The translations under genes and the position numbers were made by a program. From contig JADJIB010000002.1 of NCBI GenBank assembly GCA_016707175.1, forward strand, positions 682,001 through 746,000: DNA of 64,000 bases, read 5' to 3'. The notes under the pieces were generated by a model that made no database searches, was not told where the DNA came from, and saw only the letters and a list, made by a program, of their open reading frames with translations. Source of the stretch: Candidatus Phosphoribacter hodrii. GTDB taxonomy: Bacteria > Actinomycetota > Actinomycetes > Actinomycetales > Dermatophilaceae. Shown piece by piece: positions 33,001-40,178 of the stretch. Numbering within the stretch: the stretch's first letter is position 1; the number at the start of each line of letters is the position of its first letter.

Positions 33001-33853
33001 AGAGCGGGACGATCTCGGTGCCGGGAAGCCGCAGCCCGGCCAATGCGTCTGCGGCGTCACGGATCTCGCGTTCGCCGGAGAGGAAGACGAGGATGTCGTG
33101 GGCCGCGACCTCATCGTGGTCGGAGGCCTCGGTCCACAACTCTTCGACCGCCTCGCAGATGCCGGTCACCTGATCCACCTCGATGGGTGGGCCCGCGGAG
33201 CCGTTCTTGGCCGGCAGTCCCTCGCGCACCAACGGCCGGTAGCGCACCTCGACCGGATAGGTCCGTCCGGACACCTCGATGACCGGCGCCGGGTTGCCCT
33301 CGGCGTCGGCGAAGTGCTGGGCGAACTTCCCCGGGTCGATGGTCGCCGACGTGATGACGACCTTGAGGTCCGGCCGCCGCGGCAGCAGTTGCTTGAGGTA
33401 GCCGAGGATGAAGTCGATGTTGAGGCTGCGCTCATGCGCCTCGTCGATGATGATCGTGTCGTAGCGGCGCAGTTCGCGGTCCCGCTGCATCTCCGCCAGC
33501 AGGATGCCGTCGGTCATCACCTTGACGAGCGAGTCGCGGCTGGACTGGTCGGTGAAGCGCACCTGATAGCCGACGACTCCCCCGAGCTCGACCCCGAGCT
33601 CCTCGGCGAGCCGCTCCCCCACTGCGCGGGCGGCGATCCTCCGCGGCTGGGTGTGGCCGATCATGCCGTGGATGCCGCGCCCGAGCTCGAGAAGGATCTT
33701 CGGCAGCTGAGTGGTCTTGCCCGACCCAGTCTCGCCCGCGACGACGACGACCTGGTGGTCGCGGATCGCGGCGGCGATGTCGTCGCGACGGGCCGCAATG
33801 GGCAGGTCGTCGGGATAGGTGATCGTCGGGACCGACGCCGCGGCGCCGCGCAT
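30038..33853 (-). CDS. hrpA: ATP-dependent RNA helicase HrpA
   Basis: This large DEAH-box helicase is about 1270 residues from the ATG at 33853. Motif I is VVAGETGSGKTTQLPK, motif II IIIDEAHERSLNIDF, motif III VITSATIDPGKF; motif VI QRSGRCGR follows. The HA2/OB region and the long DUF3418 C-terminus typical of HrpA come next (to AIPRD). The Arg/Pro-rich N-terminal extension expected in actinobacterial HrpA is seen in another frame, from a GTG at 34025 (STPPPEQPPRARRRRPRRK) to near 33850. One extra base may therefore break the true gene. Role in RNA processing or ribosome rescue is by family. Confidence 0.88.
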   Translation of the reverse strand: MRGAAASVPTITYPDDLPIAARRDDIAAAIRDHQVVVVAGETGSGKTTQLPKILLELGRGIHGMIGHTQPRRIAARAVGERLAEELGVELGGVVGYQVRFTDQSSRDSLVKVMTDGILLAEMQRDRELRRYDTIIIDEAHERSLNIDFILGYLKQLLPRRPDLKVVITSATIDPGKFAQHFADAEGNPAPVIEVSGRTYPVEVRYRPLVREGLPAKNGSAGPPIEVDQVTGICEAVEELWTEASDHDEVAAHDILVFLSGEREIRDAADALAGLRLPGTEIVPLFGRLSAADQHRVFARHEGRRVVLATNVAETSLTVPGIRYVVDTGTARISRYSQRTKVQRLPIEPVSKASARQRSGRCGRLADGICIRLYSEEDFEARPDFTDPEILRTNLASVILQMTTLGLGEVAAFPFVDPPDDRNITDGVRLLEELRAFEQGEGADSGRRLTAYGKTIALLPVDPRLARMVVEADRLGCLLDVLVVVAVLSIQDPRERPLEQQEAAALSHKRFADEHSDFVAYLRLWDYLRERQEELSGSAFRRMCKSEFLHYLRIREWQDLVGQLRQACKSAGFAASARSQGERDVDAIHKSLLSGLLSQVGVRDEAKRDYLGARSARFSISPGSGLFRKQPQVVMAGELVETTRLWAHDVARIDPVWAEELGSHLVKRQYSEPRWSSRQGSAVATERVTLYGVPLVVGRTVGLAKVDPALARELFIRHALVEGDWTTHHRFFHDNRALLERLSELEARTRRRDILVGDDVLQDFYEHRLPAEVVSARHFDSWWKRARRITPDLLTFTEDLLVRDEAGDIGADAFPTIWHQGDLDLPLTYQFEPGAAADGVTVHVGTEILNRVAADGFDWQVPGLREELVTALIRTLPKTTRRLLVPAPEHAAATVRELRQRGLGPADGPLTAVLAQVLRETHGVVIRPDDWDIARLPDHLRVTFAVEDRPGHAIAAGKDLAALREQAAPQVRRQVAAAGRAITRTGMRTWAIDDVPLEHDAVVSGVRVHGFPALVDEGDAVALRVLPTPAEAESEHRLGVRRLLLLGTTPPWKHVLGRLTNAQKLALGHNPHGSVPALLDDVLAAAVDAIAAERVHHVPRTAAEFAAAQDAVRTHLGARVVAAVGLVEPILAKHLQIVRRLDGMTAPHLADLRADVRAQLAELIRPGFVADTGLARLPDLDRYLRAVLHRLDKAPLDLARDSQRLTEVLDAEAGYAALLASLRPSQRGAAQVTDIAWMIEELRVSLFAQSLGTAYPISVKRIEKAIGAIPRD

Positions 33854-34095
33854 ACCGCTCAGCCCGTGCCTCCCGAGACTCACGCGGCCCTCTGGTCGGC
33901 CGCGCCTCGCGAGTTGGCTGGATCTGCCTCGGCTCGCCCGACCCGTCGGTATGCCGGGTCGCCGGCTTCCGACGCGGCCGACGCCGACGGGCGCGCGGCG
34001 GCTGCTCGGGCGGTGGCGTGGACACGCCCGCCAGGATAGGCCGAGACGTCCCGCCGTCTCGCCGAGATTCCCCGCCACGGACCGACCCGGACACC

Positions 34096-35065
34096 TCAGC
34101 GCAGCGAGTCGAGGGTGACGAACGAGTAGCCGAGGGACCGCAGGCGGCTGATGATCTGCGGCAGCGCATCGGCATCCAACGTGGTGTTGTCGTCAGGGTT
34201 GGCGCCCAGGTGCATGAGGACGATCTCACCCGGTCGGGCCGCTGCGACAACGCGGTCGAGCACCTTCGCGGCCGTCATGCCACCCGAGGTCCCTTTCCAC
34301 CCCAGGCTGTCGACGGTCCACCCGACGGCCTGATAGCCGTGGGCGGCGACCAAGGCGCGGGCGTGGGCGTCGGAGTCACCGAACGGGAAGCGGAAGAACG
34401 GGATCGGGTCCTTGCCCGTCGTCGCGATGATGGCCGACCGGGTGCGATCGAGTTGGCTGAGCACCTGGGCGTCACTGAGCGTCGGGAGGTGCGGGTGGTC
34501 CCACGTGTGGTTGCCGACCGGGCCGATCGTCGCCAACTGGGCGACCACGGTCGGGTAGGCCTGCACGAACCGTCCGGTGACGAAGAAGCTCGCCGGCACG
34601 CCCTCCCGGCGCAGGGTCGCGAGGATCGACGCCGCCCCTCGGCTGTCCGCGCCGCCGTCGAAGGTCAACGCGACGACCTTGGCCGAGGTCGGCAGGACGC
34701 TGACGACCGATGCGGTCCGTGGGGCTGGGGTCGTCGGAGGCGACGTCGTCGTCGTCGGAGTCGGTGTTGACGTCGTCGGTTTGGCCGACGTCGACGTGGA
34801 CGTTGTCGGCTTGGCCGACGGTCGACGTGGACGGCCTCGGAGAGGAGGAGGTGGACGGGGACGTCGGGTGGGTCGAGGGGGTGCTGGTGGGCGGGCACGT
34901 GGTGCTCGACGGCACGACCGTGGCCGTGGGGACACAGGGGTCAGCCGTAGCCGTAGCCGGCGCGGTCGGGCTGGTGGTCGACGAGGGCGCCAGGGTTCCT
35001 GGGCTTGTGGCGCAGCCCGCCACGAGTGCCATCAACGCCCCGACGAGTGCCAGCCTCGCCCGCAT
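34096..35065 (-). pseudogene. Polysaccharide deacetylase lipoprotein, split by an apparent +1 frameshift
   Basis: The N-terminus (from 35065) is a lipoprotein signal (LALVGALMALVAGCAT, lipobox LVAGC) and a Ser/Thr/Pro linker in one frame. The NodB deacetylase domain is in another: VVALTFDGGADS, GNHTWDHPHL (metal His pair), FFRFPFGDSD, AVGWTVDSLGWKG and EIVLMHLG. The frames meet near 34820-34835 inside a short tandem repeat. There one repeat copy reads GTCGACCGTCGGCC and the next GTCGACGTCGGCC, so one C is extra. Corrected length is about 322 residues. It would act on a cell-wall or exopolysaccharide outside the membrane. Confidence 0.83.
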
Positions 35066-35137
35066 CGTCCTCGCCTCTTTCGGCTCGGTCCCTCACTGTG
35101 CAGACGTGTGGAACACCAGGCCGGTTGACCGCGGACG

Positions 35138-35180
35138 TGCGGGAGGGCGGCATACCCGGTCGGTATGCCGCCCTCCCGCA
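35138..35180. terminator. Octamer hairpin downstream of metY
   Basis: GGGAGGGCGGCATACC and GGTATGCCGCCCTCCC pair perfectly and three flanking bases extend the stem to 19 bp, with a 5-base loop. It lies 24 bases past the metY stop, in the gap before the deacetylase gene on the same strand, fitting a metY terminator. Confidence 0.78.
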
Positions 35181-35203
35181 GTCGCGAGGTTCGCGCCCCG
35201 CTG

Positions 35204-36517
35204 TCAGCCCGCGACGGCCGCGAAGCCCTGCGTGAGGTCGGCGAGGATGTCGTCGATGTGCTCGATGCCCACGGCCAGGCGGACCAGGCCGGGGGTCACG
35301 CCTGCGGCGAGCCGGTCGGCGTCACCACCCTGGGAGTGGGTCGTGGAGGCCGGGTGGATGACCAGCGAGCGCACGTCGCCGATGTTGGCCACGTGCGAGT
35401 GCAGGGTGAGGGCCTCGACGAACGTCTTGCCCGCGTCCAGGCCGCCGACGATCTCGAAGGCGAGCACCGCGCCGGAGCCCTTGGGGGCGTACTTCTGGGC
35501 CTTGGCGTATTCCGGGCTGTCCGGCAACGAGGCCCAGCGCACCGACTCGACCTGCGGGTGCGCCTTGAGGAACTCGGCGACCTTCCGGGTGTTCTCCAGG
35601 TGCCGCTCAACCCGCAGCGAGAGAGTCTCGATGCCCTGGTTGATGAGGAAGGCGTTGAACGGCGAGATGGCCGGGCCGAGGTCGCGCAGCAGTTGCACGC
35701 GGGCCTTGAGGATGAAGGCGAGGTTGGCGCCCAGCCCCCCACCGACGCCGAGGTCGCGGGCGAAGACCAGCCCGTGGTAGCTCTCCTCGGGCGTGTTGTA
35801 GTTGGGGAACTTCTCCGGGTCCTTGCCGAAGTCGAAGGTGCCGCCGTCGACGATGACGCCACCGATCGACGTGCCGTGACCACCGAGGTACTTCGTCGCC
35901 GAGTGCACGACGATGTCGGCGCCCCACTCCAGCGGGCGGATGACGTAGGGCGTGGCAATGGTGTTGTCGACGATGAGCGGCACGCCGGCCTCATGAGCAA
36001 CCCCCGCGACGCCCTCGATGTCGAGGATCTCGACCTTGGGGTTGGAGATCGTCTCGGCGAAGAACAGTTTCGTGTTAGGCCGGACCGCTGCGCGCCAGGA
36101 GTCGAGGTCGCTGGTGTTCTCGACGAAGGACACCTCGATGCCGAACTTCGGGAGGGTGTACTTGAGCAGGTTGAACGTGCCGCCATAGAGCGACGGAGAG
36201 GCGACGACGTGGTCGCCGGCCTCGGCGATGTTGAGGATCGCCAGGGTCTCAGCGGCCTGACCCGACGCGACCAGCAGCGCGGCGAGGCCACCTTCGAGGG
36301 CGGCGATCCGCTGCTCGACCGCGTCCTGGGTCGGGTTCATGATGCGGGTGTAGATGTTGCCGAATTCCTTGAGCGCGAACAGGTTTGCGGCGTGCTCGGT
36401 GTTGTTGAACACGTAGGACGTCGTCTGGTAGATCGGCAGGGCCCGCGCCCCGGTCGTGCTGTCGACGGACTGTCCGGCGTGGACCTGCTTGGTTTCGAAT
36501 GCCCAGGTGTCGCTCAT
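35204..36517 (-). CDS. metY: O-acetylhomoserine sulfhydrylase / aminocarboxypropyltransferase
   Basis: MetY makes homocysteine from O-acetylhomoserine and sulfide using PLP. The 437-residue protein begins MSDTWAFETKQVHAGQ. It has ARALPIYQTTSYVF, the PLP-region DNTIATPYVIRPLEWGADIVVHSATKYLGGHGT (Schiff-base Lys in SATKY, near residue 205) and the C-terminal SLVIHPASTTHSQ. The start at 36517 is the family start; the reading frame remains open upstream through the riboswitch. The SAM-IV element ahead of it should shut expression off when SAM is plentiful. Confidence 0.94.
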   Translation of the reverse strand: MSDTWAFETKQVHAGQSVDSTTGARALPIYQTTSYVFNNTEHAANLFALKEFGNIYTRIMNPTQDAVEQRIAALEGGLAALLVASGQAAETLAILNIAEAGDHVVASPSLYGGTFNLLKYTLPKFGIEVSFVENTSDLDSWRAAVRPNTKLFFAETISNPKVEILDIEGVAGVAHEAGVPLIVDNTIATPYVIRPLEWGADIVVHSATKYLGGHGTSIGGVIVDGGTFDFGKDPEKFPNYNTPEESYHGLVFARDLGVGGGLGANLAFILKARVQLLRDLGPAISPFNAFLINQGIETLSLRVERHLENTRKVAEFLKAHPQVESVRWASLPDSPEYAKAQKYAPKGSGAVLAFEIVGGLDAGKTFVEALTLHSHVANIGDVRSLVIHPASTTHSQGGDADRLAAGVTPGLVRLAVGIEHIDDILADLTQGFAAVAG

Positions 36518-36592
36518 CGCTGAATGCTCTTTCGTGCCAGGGAGTCGCCAGGCGACCCCGCGCTTGCCGACGGCCCGGTTGGGCGCCAGCCT

Positions 36593-36672
36593 GGTCTTCA
36601 CCCGGGGCACCCCATCGCGGATGGAAGGGTTGCCGGTCAGCGAGCCGGGGCTTGTCGCTGACACTCATGACC
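36593..36672 (-). ncRNA. SAM-IV riboswitch upstream of metY
   Basis: It is nearly identical to the metX element: GGTCATGAGTGTCAGCGAC, AAGCCCCGGCTCGCTGACCG, GCAACCC, GGGGTGCCCCGGGTGAAGACC. The main differences are in the P3-like loop between the two conserved halves. It ends about 75 bases before the metY start. The divergent reductase gene starts 84 bases beyond its 5' end. Confidence 0.9.
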
Positions 36673-36755
36673 TAGTTGGAAGGGTAAACAGGGGCCGCAT
36701 TCTGGGACAGGGACGGCTCACCATGTGGACCGCCCGGACCTGCGAGCATGTCCGC

Positions 36756-37799
36756 ATGACCTACCGCACCGATGACTACCGAGCCGCCAGCGATCGCTAC
36801 GACCGGATGCCGATGCGCCGCTGTGGCCGCAGCGGCCTCGTCCTGCCGGCGGTCTCGCTGGGCTTGTGGCACAACTTTGGTGACGACGTCCCGCTGGAGC
36901 GCCAGCAGGCGATCCTGCGCCGAGCCTTCGACCTGGGTGTCACGCACTTCGACCTGGCCAACAACTACGGGCCGCCCTACGGCAGCGCCGAGCGCAACTT
37001 CGGCACGATCTTCCGGCGCGATCTGCGGCCCTACCGGGACGAGCTGATCCTGTCGACCAAAGCCGGCTACGACATGTGGCCCGGGCCCTACGGGCAGGGC
37101 GGCGGCTCCCGCAAATACCTCCTGGCCTCGCTGGATCAATCGCTGCAGCGGATGGGGGTCGACTACGTCGACATCTTCTACAGCCACCGCTTCGACCCCG
37201 ACACTCCGCTGGAGGAGACCATGGGCGCGTTGGACAGCGCGGTGCGTCAGGGCAAGGCCTTGTATGCCGGTATCTCCAGCTACTCCGGTGCGCGCACCCG
37301 AGAGGCGGTCCAGATCCTGCGCGAGTTGGGCACTCCCCTGCTGATTCACCAGCCGTCCTACTCGATGCTCAACCGGTGGATCGAGACCGACCTGCTCGAC
37401 GTGCTCGGCGACACCGGCGTCGGGAGCATCGCCTTCTCGCCCTTGGCCCAGGGCATGCTCACCGACCGATACCTGACCGGCATACCGGCGGATTCGCGTG
37501 CCGCCCAAGGGAAGTCGCTCGACCCGGCGCTGTTGTCCGAGGCCGCGCTCACCCACATCCGGGCTTTGCACGAGATCGCCTCCGAGCGCGGTCAGAGCCT
37601 GGCTCAGATGGCGTTGGCCTGGGCGTTGCGTGACCCGCGGGTCACCTCGGTGCTGGTCGGCGCCTCCAGCGTCGCGCAATTGGAAGCCAACGTCGCCGCG
37701 GTGGACAACCTGGAGTTCAGCGCGGCGCAATTGCAAGCCATTGACGCACATGCCGTCGAGTCCGGGATCAACCTGTGGAAGCAATCATCGGGTGAGTGA
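36756..37799 (+). CDS. Aldo/keto reductase (YghZ/GpsA-like, L-glyceraldehyde-3-phosphate reductase type)
   Basis: The 347-residue NADPH-dependent reductase has a TIM-barrel fold. The N-terminus is MPMRRCGRSGLVLPAVSLGLWHNFGD; the catalytic tetrad is visible as FDLANNYG (Asp, Tyr), LSTKAGY (Lys) and DIFYSHRFDP (His). GAGSRKYLL-like and SVAQLEANVAAVDNLEFS cofactor segments are present. The closest resemblance is to the YghZ/aldo-keto reductase 14 group. The ATG at 36756 lacks a clear ribosome site. It is divergent from metY; no sulfur-related role is implied. Confidence 0.88.
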   Translation: MTYRTDDYRAASDRYDRMPMRRCGRSGLVLPAVSLGLWHNFGDDVPLERQQAILRRAFDLGVTHFDLANNYGPPYGSAERNFGTIFRRDLRPYRDELILSTKAGYDMWPGPYGQGGGSRKYLLASLDQSLQRMGVDYVDIFYSHRFDPDTPLEETMGALDSAVRQGKALYAGISSYSGARTREAVQILRELGTPLLIHQPSYSMLNRWIETDLLDVLGDTGVGSIAFSPLAQGMLTDRYLTGIPADSRAAQGKSLDPALLSEAALTHIRALHEIASERGQSLAQMALAWALRDPRVTSVLVGASSVAQLEANVAAVDNLEFSAAQLQAIDAHAVESGINLWKQSSGE

Positions 37800-37817
37800 G
37801 CCGGGTCCCGCGCAGTG

Positions 37818-37835
37818 GTTGAGACCGGTCTCAAC
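37818..37835. promoter_or_regulatory. Perfect 18-bp palindrome (operator candidate)
   Basis: GTTGAGACCGGTCTCAAC is a loopless perfect palindrome 18 bases after the reductase stop and about 70 bases before the next gene. Lack of a loop argues against a terminator and fits a dimeric regulator site. Confidence 0.5.
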
Positions 37836-37907
37836 TCGCCTGTCTAGGCGGGCCGCCGCGCGTGTGGGCGGCGGAGGGCGGCATACCCCTGCCGGTATTA
37901 TCGCCGG

Positions 37908-38360
37908 ATGACCGCCGCGCTGGCCGCCTGGACCCGACGACGCTGGCTCGCTGCCCTGGTGGCAGCCGCCGCGACGACCGTCCTCATGGGCGTGCCGACC
38001 GCGCTGATCCCGACGCCGGTCTTCGGCCGCGAGGTGCCACCGACGGCCTGGGCCTGGCCGGTCCTGCTGGCCACGAGCGTGCTCAGTGGTCTGCTGTTGG
38101 CCACCTATGTCCGTGAGCCCGGCCAGGCCGAGCCGGCGACGACGGCAAGCCGGTCGGGCACCATCGGCGGCCTGTTGTCCTTCCTCGCCGTCGGCTGTCC
38201 GGTGTGCAACAAACTCGCGCTCCTCGCGCTCGGTTACAGCGGTGCGCTGCAGTGGTTCGCGCCGGTCCAGCCGTTCCTCGCGGCGGTCGGCGTCGTCCTG
38301 CTCGCGGGCGCGTTGCGTCAGCGTTTGCGCGGACAGCTCGCCTGCCCCGTGCCCGCCTGA
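37908..38360 (+). CDS. Small membrane protein with a CPVCNK motif
   Basis: This 150-residue protein has four predicted membrane helices (residues about 13-33, 48-66, 84-112, 120-137). The third contains LAVGCPVCNKLALLALGYSG, with a CxxC pair at the membrane. Similar actinobacterial proteins exist without a known role; a redox or metal function for the CxxC is a guess. The ATG lies seven bases after a TATTAT (-10-like, 37896-37901), so the message may be leaderless. An octamer copy and a remnant of its inverted partner lie directly upstream. Confidence 0.72.
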   Translation: MTAALAAWTRRRWLAALVAAAATTVLMGVPTALIPTPVFGREVPPTAWAWPVLLATSVLSGLLLATYVREPGQAEPATTASRSGTIGGLLSFLAVGCPVCNKLALLALGYSGALQWFAPVQPFLAAVGVVLLAGALRQRLRGQLACPVPA

Positions 38361-38405
38361 GCGCGGCAGTGATCGACCGGCAGCGACCGACCGGCGGCGC
38401 TGACC

Positions 38406-38452
38406 CCTCACGCGAGCGGGCGGCATACCTCTGCGTGAGGTATGCCGCCCGC
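38406..38452. terminator. Octamer hairpin with an alternative fold, before ppk2 end
   Basis: GCGGGCGGCATACCTC (38416-38431) and GAGGTATGCCGCCCGC (38437-38452) make a perfect 16-bp stem with a 5-base loop between convergent genes. An upstream CCTCACGC (38406-38413) can pair with GCGTGAGG (38433-38440) instead, giving a mutually exclusive hairpin. Confidence 0.75.
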
Positions 38453-38475
38453 CTTGGTGACGCGCGCGATGGGGC

Positions 38476-39516
38476 TCAGACGCTCAGGTGCGGACGAACC
38501 GGCCGCTCGCCCTCGTCGAAGACCAACTCGGGGCGACCGACGAGCAACGGGTCGGGGACGCCGACGACGTCAACGTCCTTGTCGGGGTAGTCGATTCGCG
38601 ACAGGATCACGCGCATCGCCTCAAGGCGCGCCCGCTTCTTGTCGTTGGACTTCACGACCGTCCAGGGGGCGTCGATGGTGTCGGTGTAGAAGAACATCGC
38701 CTCTTTGGCCTGGGTGTAGGCGTCCCACTTGTCGAGGCTGGCCATGTCGGTCGGCGAGAGCTTCCACTGGCGGACCGGGTCGATGCTGCGCCGCTCGAAC
38801 CGACGGAACTGCTCGGCGCGCCCGACGGAGAACCACAGCTTGACCAGGTTGACGCCCGAGCCGATGAGCATCTTTTCGAAGGCCGGAGCCTGCCGCAGGA
38901 ACTCAAGGTATTCGGCCGGGGTGCAGAAGCCCATGACCCGCTCGACGCCGGCGCGGTTGTACCAACTGCGGTCCATGAGGACGATTTCGCCGGCGTGCGG
39001 CATGTGCCGGACGTAGCGCTGGAAGTACCACTGAGTGCGCTCGTGCTCGGTCGGCTTCTCAAGGGCGACGACCCGCGCGCCACGCGGGTTGAGGTGTTCC
39101 ATGAAGCGCTTGATCGCGCCACCCTTGCCGGCTGCGTCGCGGCCTTCGAAGACGACGACGAGTTTGAGGCCCTGCTCCTTGACGTGGTGCTGGAGCTTGA
39201 GCAACTCGATCTGCAGGAGCCGCTTGGTCGCCTCGTACTCGGCGATCTTGAGCTTCTTGTCGTACGGGTAGTTCTGCTTCCAGGCGATCGGGTCGGGGTC
39301 CAACGGTTCACCCGGGATGTAGCGCAGTTTCGCGTCATCGCTCTCCTGGTCCAGGAGCATCCGGTTGCGCAACTCGTCGAGGGTCGCGGTCGCCGGGGTG
39401 AATGTCGACGTCGAATAGGTGAGTTCGCCGTTGGTCACCCCTTGGCCGAGAGTCTCGGAGGGTTGCTGGACGGGAGGTGCTTCTGAGGCAGTGGTGCCTG
39501 TGTTGGACTCGGACAT
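38476..39516 (-). CDS. ppk2: Polyphosphate kinase 2
   Basis: PPK2 transfers phosphate between polyphosphate and nucleotides. The 346-residue single-domain protein has Walker A KLVVVFEGRDAAGKGGAIKR near residue 110, the lid ALEKPTEHERTQWYFQRYVRHMP, Walker B VLMDRSWYNRAGVERVMGF and FFYTDTIDAPWTVVKSNDKKRARL. One domain of this size fits class I, which mainly phosphorylates nucleoside diphosphates; the class is inferred. The first 60 residues are a variable, Thr/Ser-rich leader. The ATG at 39516 follows GAAGGGA. Confidence 0.93.
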   Translation of the reverse strand: MSESNTGTTASEAPPVQQPSETLGQGVTNGELTYSTSTFTPATATLDELRNRMLLDQESDDAKLRYIPGEPLDPDPIAWKQNYPYDKKLKIAEYEATKRLLQIELLKLQHHVKEQGLKLVVVFEGRDAAGKGGAIKRFMEHLNPRGARVVALEKPTEHERTQWYFQRYVRHMPHAGEIVLMDRSWYNRAGVERVMGFCTPAEYLEFLRQAPAFEKMLIGSGVNLVKLWFSVGRAEQFRRFERRSIDPVRQWKLSPTDMASLDKWDAYTQAKEAMFFYTDTIDAPWTVVKSNDKKRARLEAMRVILSRIDYPDKDVDVVGVPDPLLVGRPELVFDEGERPVRPHLSV

Positions 39517-39601
39517 CAACGTCCCTTCTCGTGCTGCGTTGTCACGAGGGTAGTGGGTGGCTACTCGGGAGGACAGCGCGCCACATGGTTGACTGGGACA
39601 C

Positions 39602-40033
39602 ATGATCGACGGCGAATACGCACCCAGCCCGACGCAGTGGGTTCGCGACCAAGTGGCTCAGATCGAGGCGTCCGGAGACACCGCCTCCGTCTCCATCCAC
39701 GGCAAGTTCGTGGTCCTGCTCACCATGCGGGGACGCTCGACCGGGTTGGTGCGCAAGGTCCCGTTGATTCGGGTTGAGGAGGGCGGCCGGTATGCCGTCA
39801 TCGGCAGCCGTGGGGGCGCTCCGGACGACCCCAAGTGGGTGGCGAACCTGCGCGCCAACCCTGACATCACGGTCCAGGACGGGACTGCCGTGCTGCCGAT
39901 GCGCGCGCGTGAGGTGCATGGGGCCGAGCGCGACGAGTGGTGGGACCGGTGCGTCGCCATGTTCAGTGACTTCGCCGAGTACGCAACCAAGACCACCCGG
40001 GTCTTCCCGGTCTTCGTGCTCGAACCCCGTTGA
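39602..40033 (+). CDS. Deazaflavin (F420)-dependent nitroreductase family protein
   Basis: This 143-residue protein of the DDN/split beta-barrel family has VVLLTMRGRSTGLVRKVPLIRVEEGGRYAVIGSRGGAPDDPKWVANLRANPDITVQ, the F420-binding core, and an N-terminal helix (PTQWVRDQVAQIEASG). It is typical of actinobacteria that make coenzyme F420. The physiological substrate is unknown. It lies alone, divergent from ppk2. Confidence 0.9.
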   Translation: MIDGEYAPSPTQWVRDQVAQIEASGDTASVSIHGKFVVLLTMRGRSTGLVRKVPLIRVEEGGRYAVIGSRGGAPDDPKWVANLRANPDITVQDGTAVLPMRAREVHGAERDEWWDRCVAMFSDFAEYATKTTRVFPVFVLEPR

Positions 40034-40125
40034 TCCCTGGGGCGATCCGCTCGGACGCCCCCGTCACGTGGCGGACGTGCGCTATCCGTCGGTGGAACCG
40101 GCCACCTCTGGACGACGTCACAGGA

Positions 40126-40156
40126 AAGTGATATCACTTAGATGTCACATACGTGA
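40126..40156 (+). promoter_or_regulatory. Two palindromic operator candidates before the SPFH gene
   Basis: AAGTGATATCACTT (40126-40139) is a perfect 14-bp palindrome. TCACATACGTGA (40145-40156) repeats its TCAC/GTGA half-sites about 18 bp on. They end 22 bases before the SPFH start, in the likely promoter zone, and stand out from the GC-rich surroundings. Confidence 0.62.
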
Positions 40157-40178
40157 TCTCGTTCCGGAGGCACTCGCC

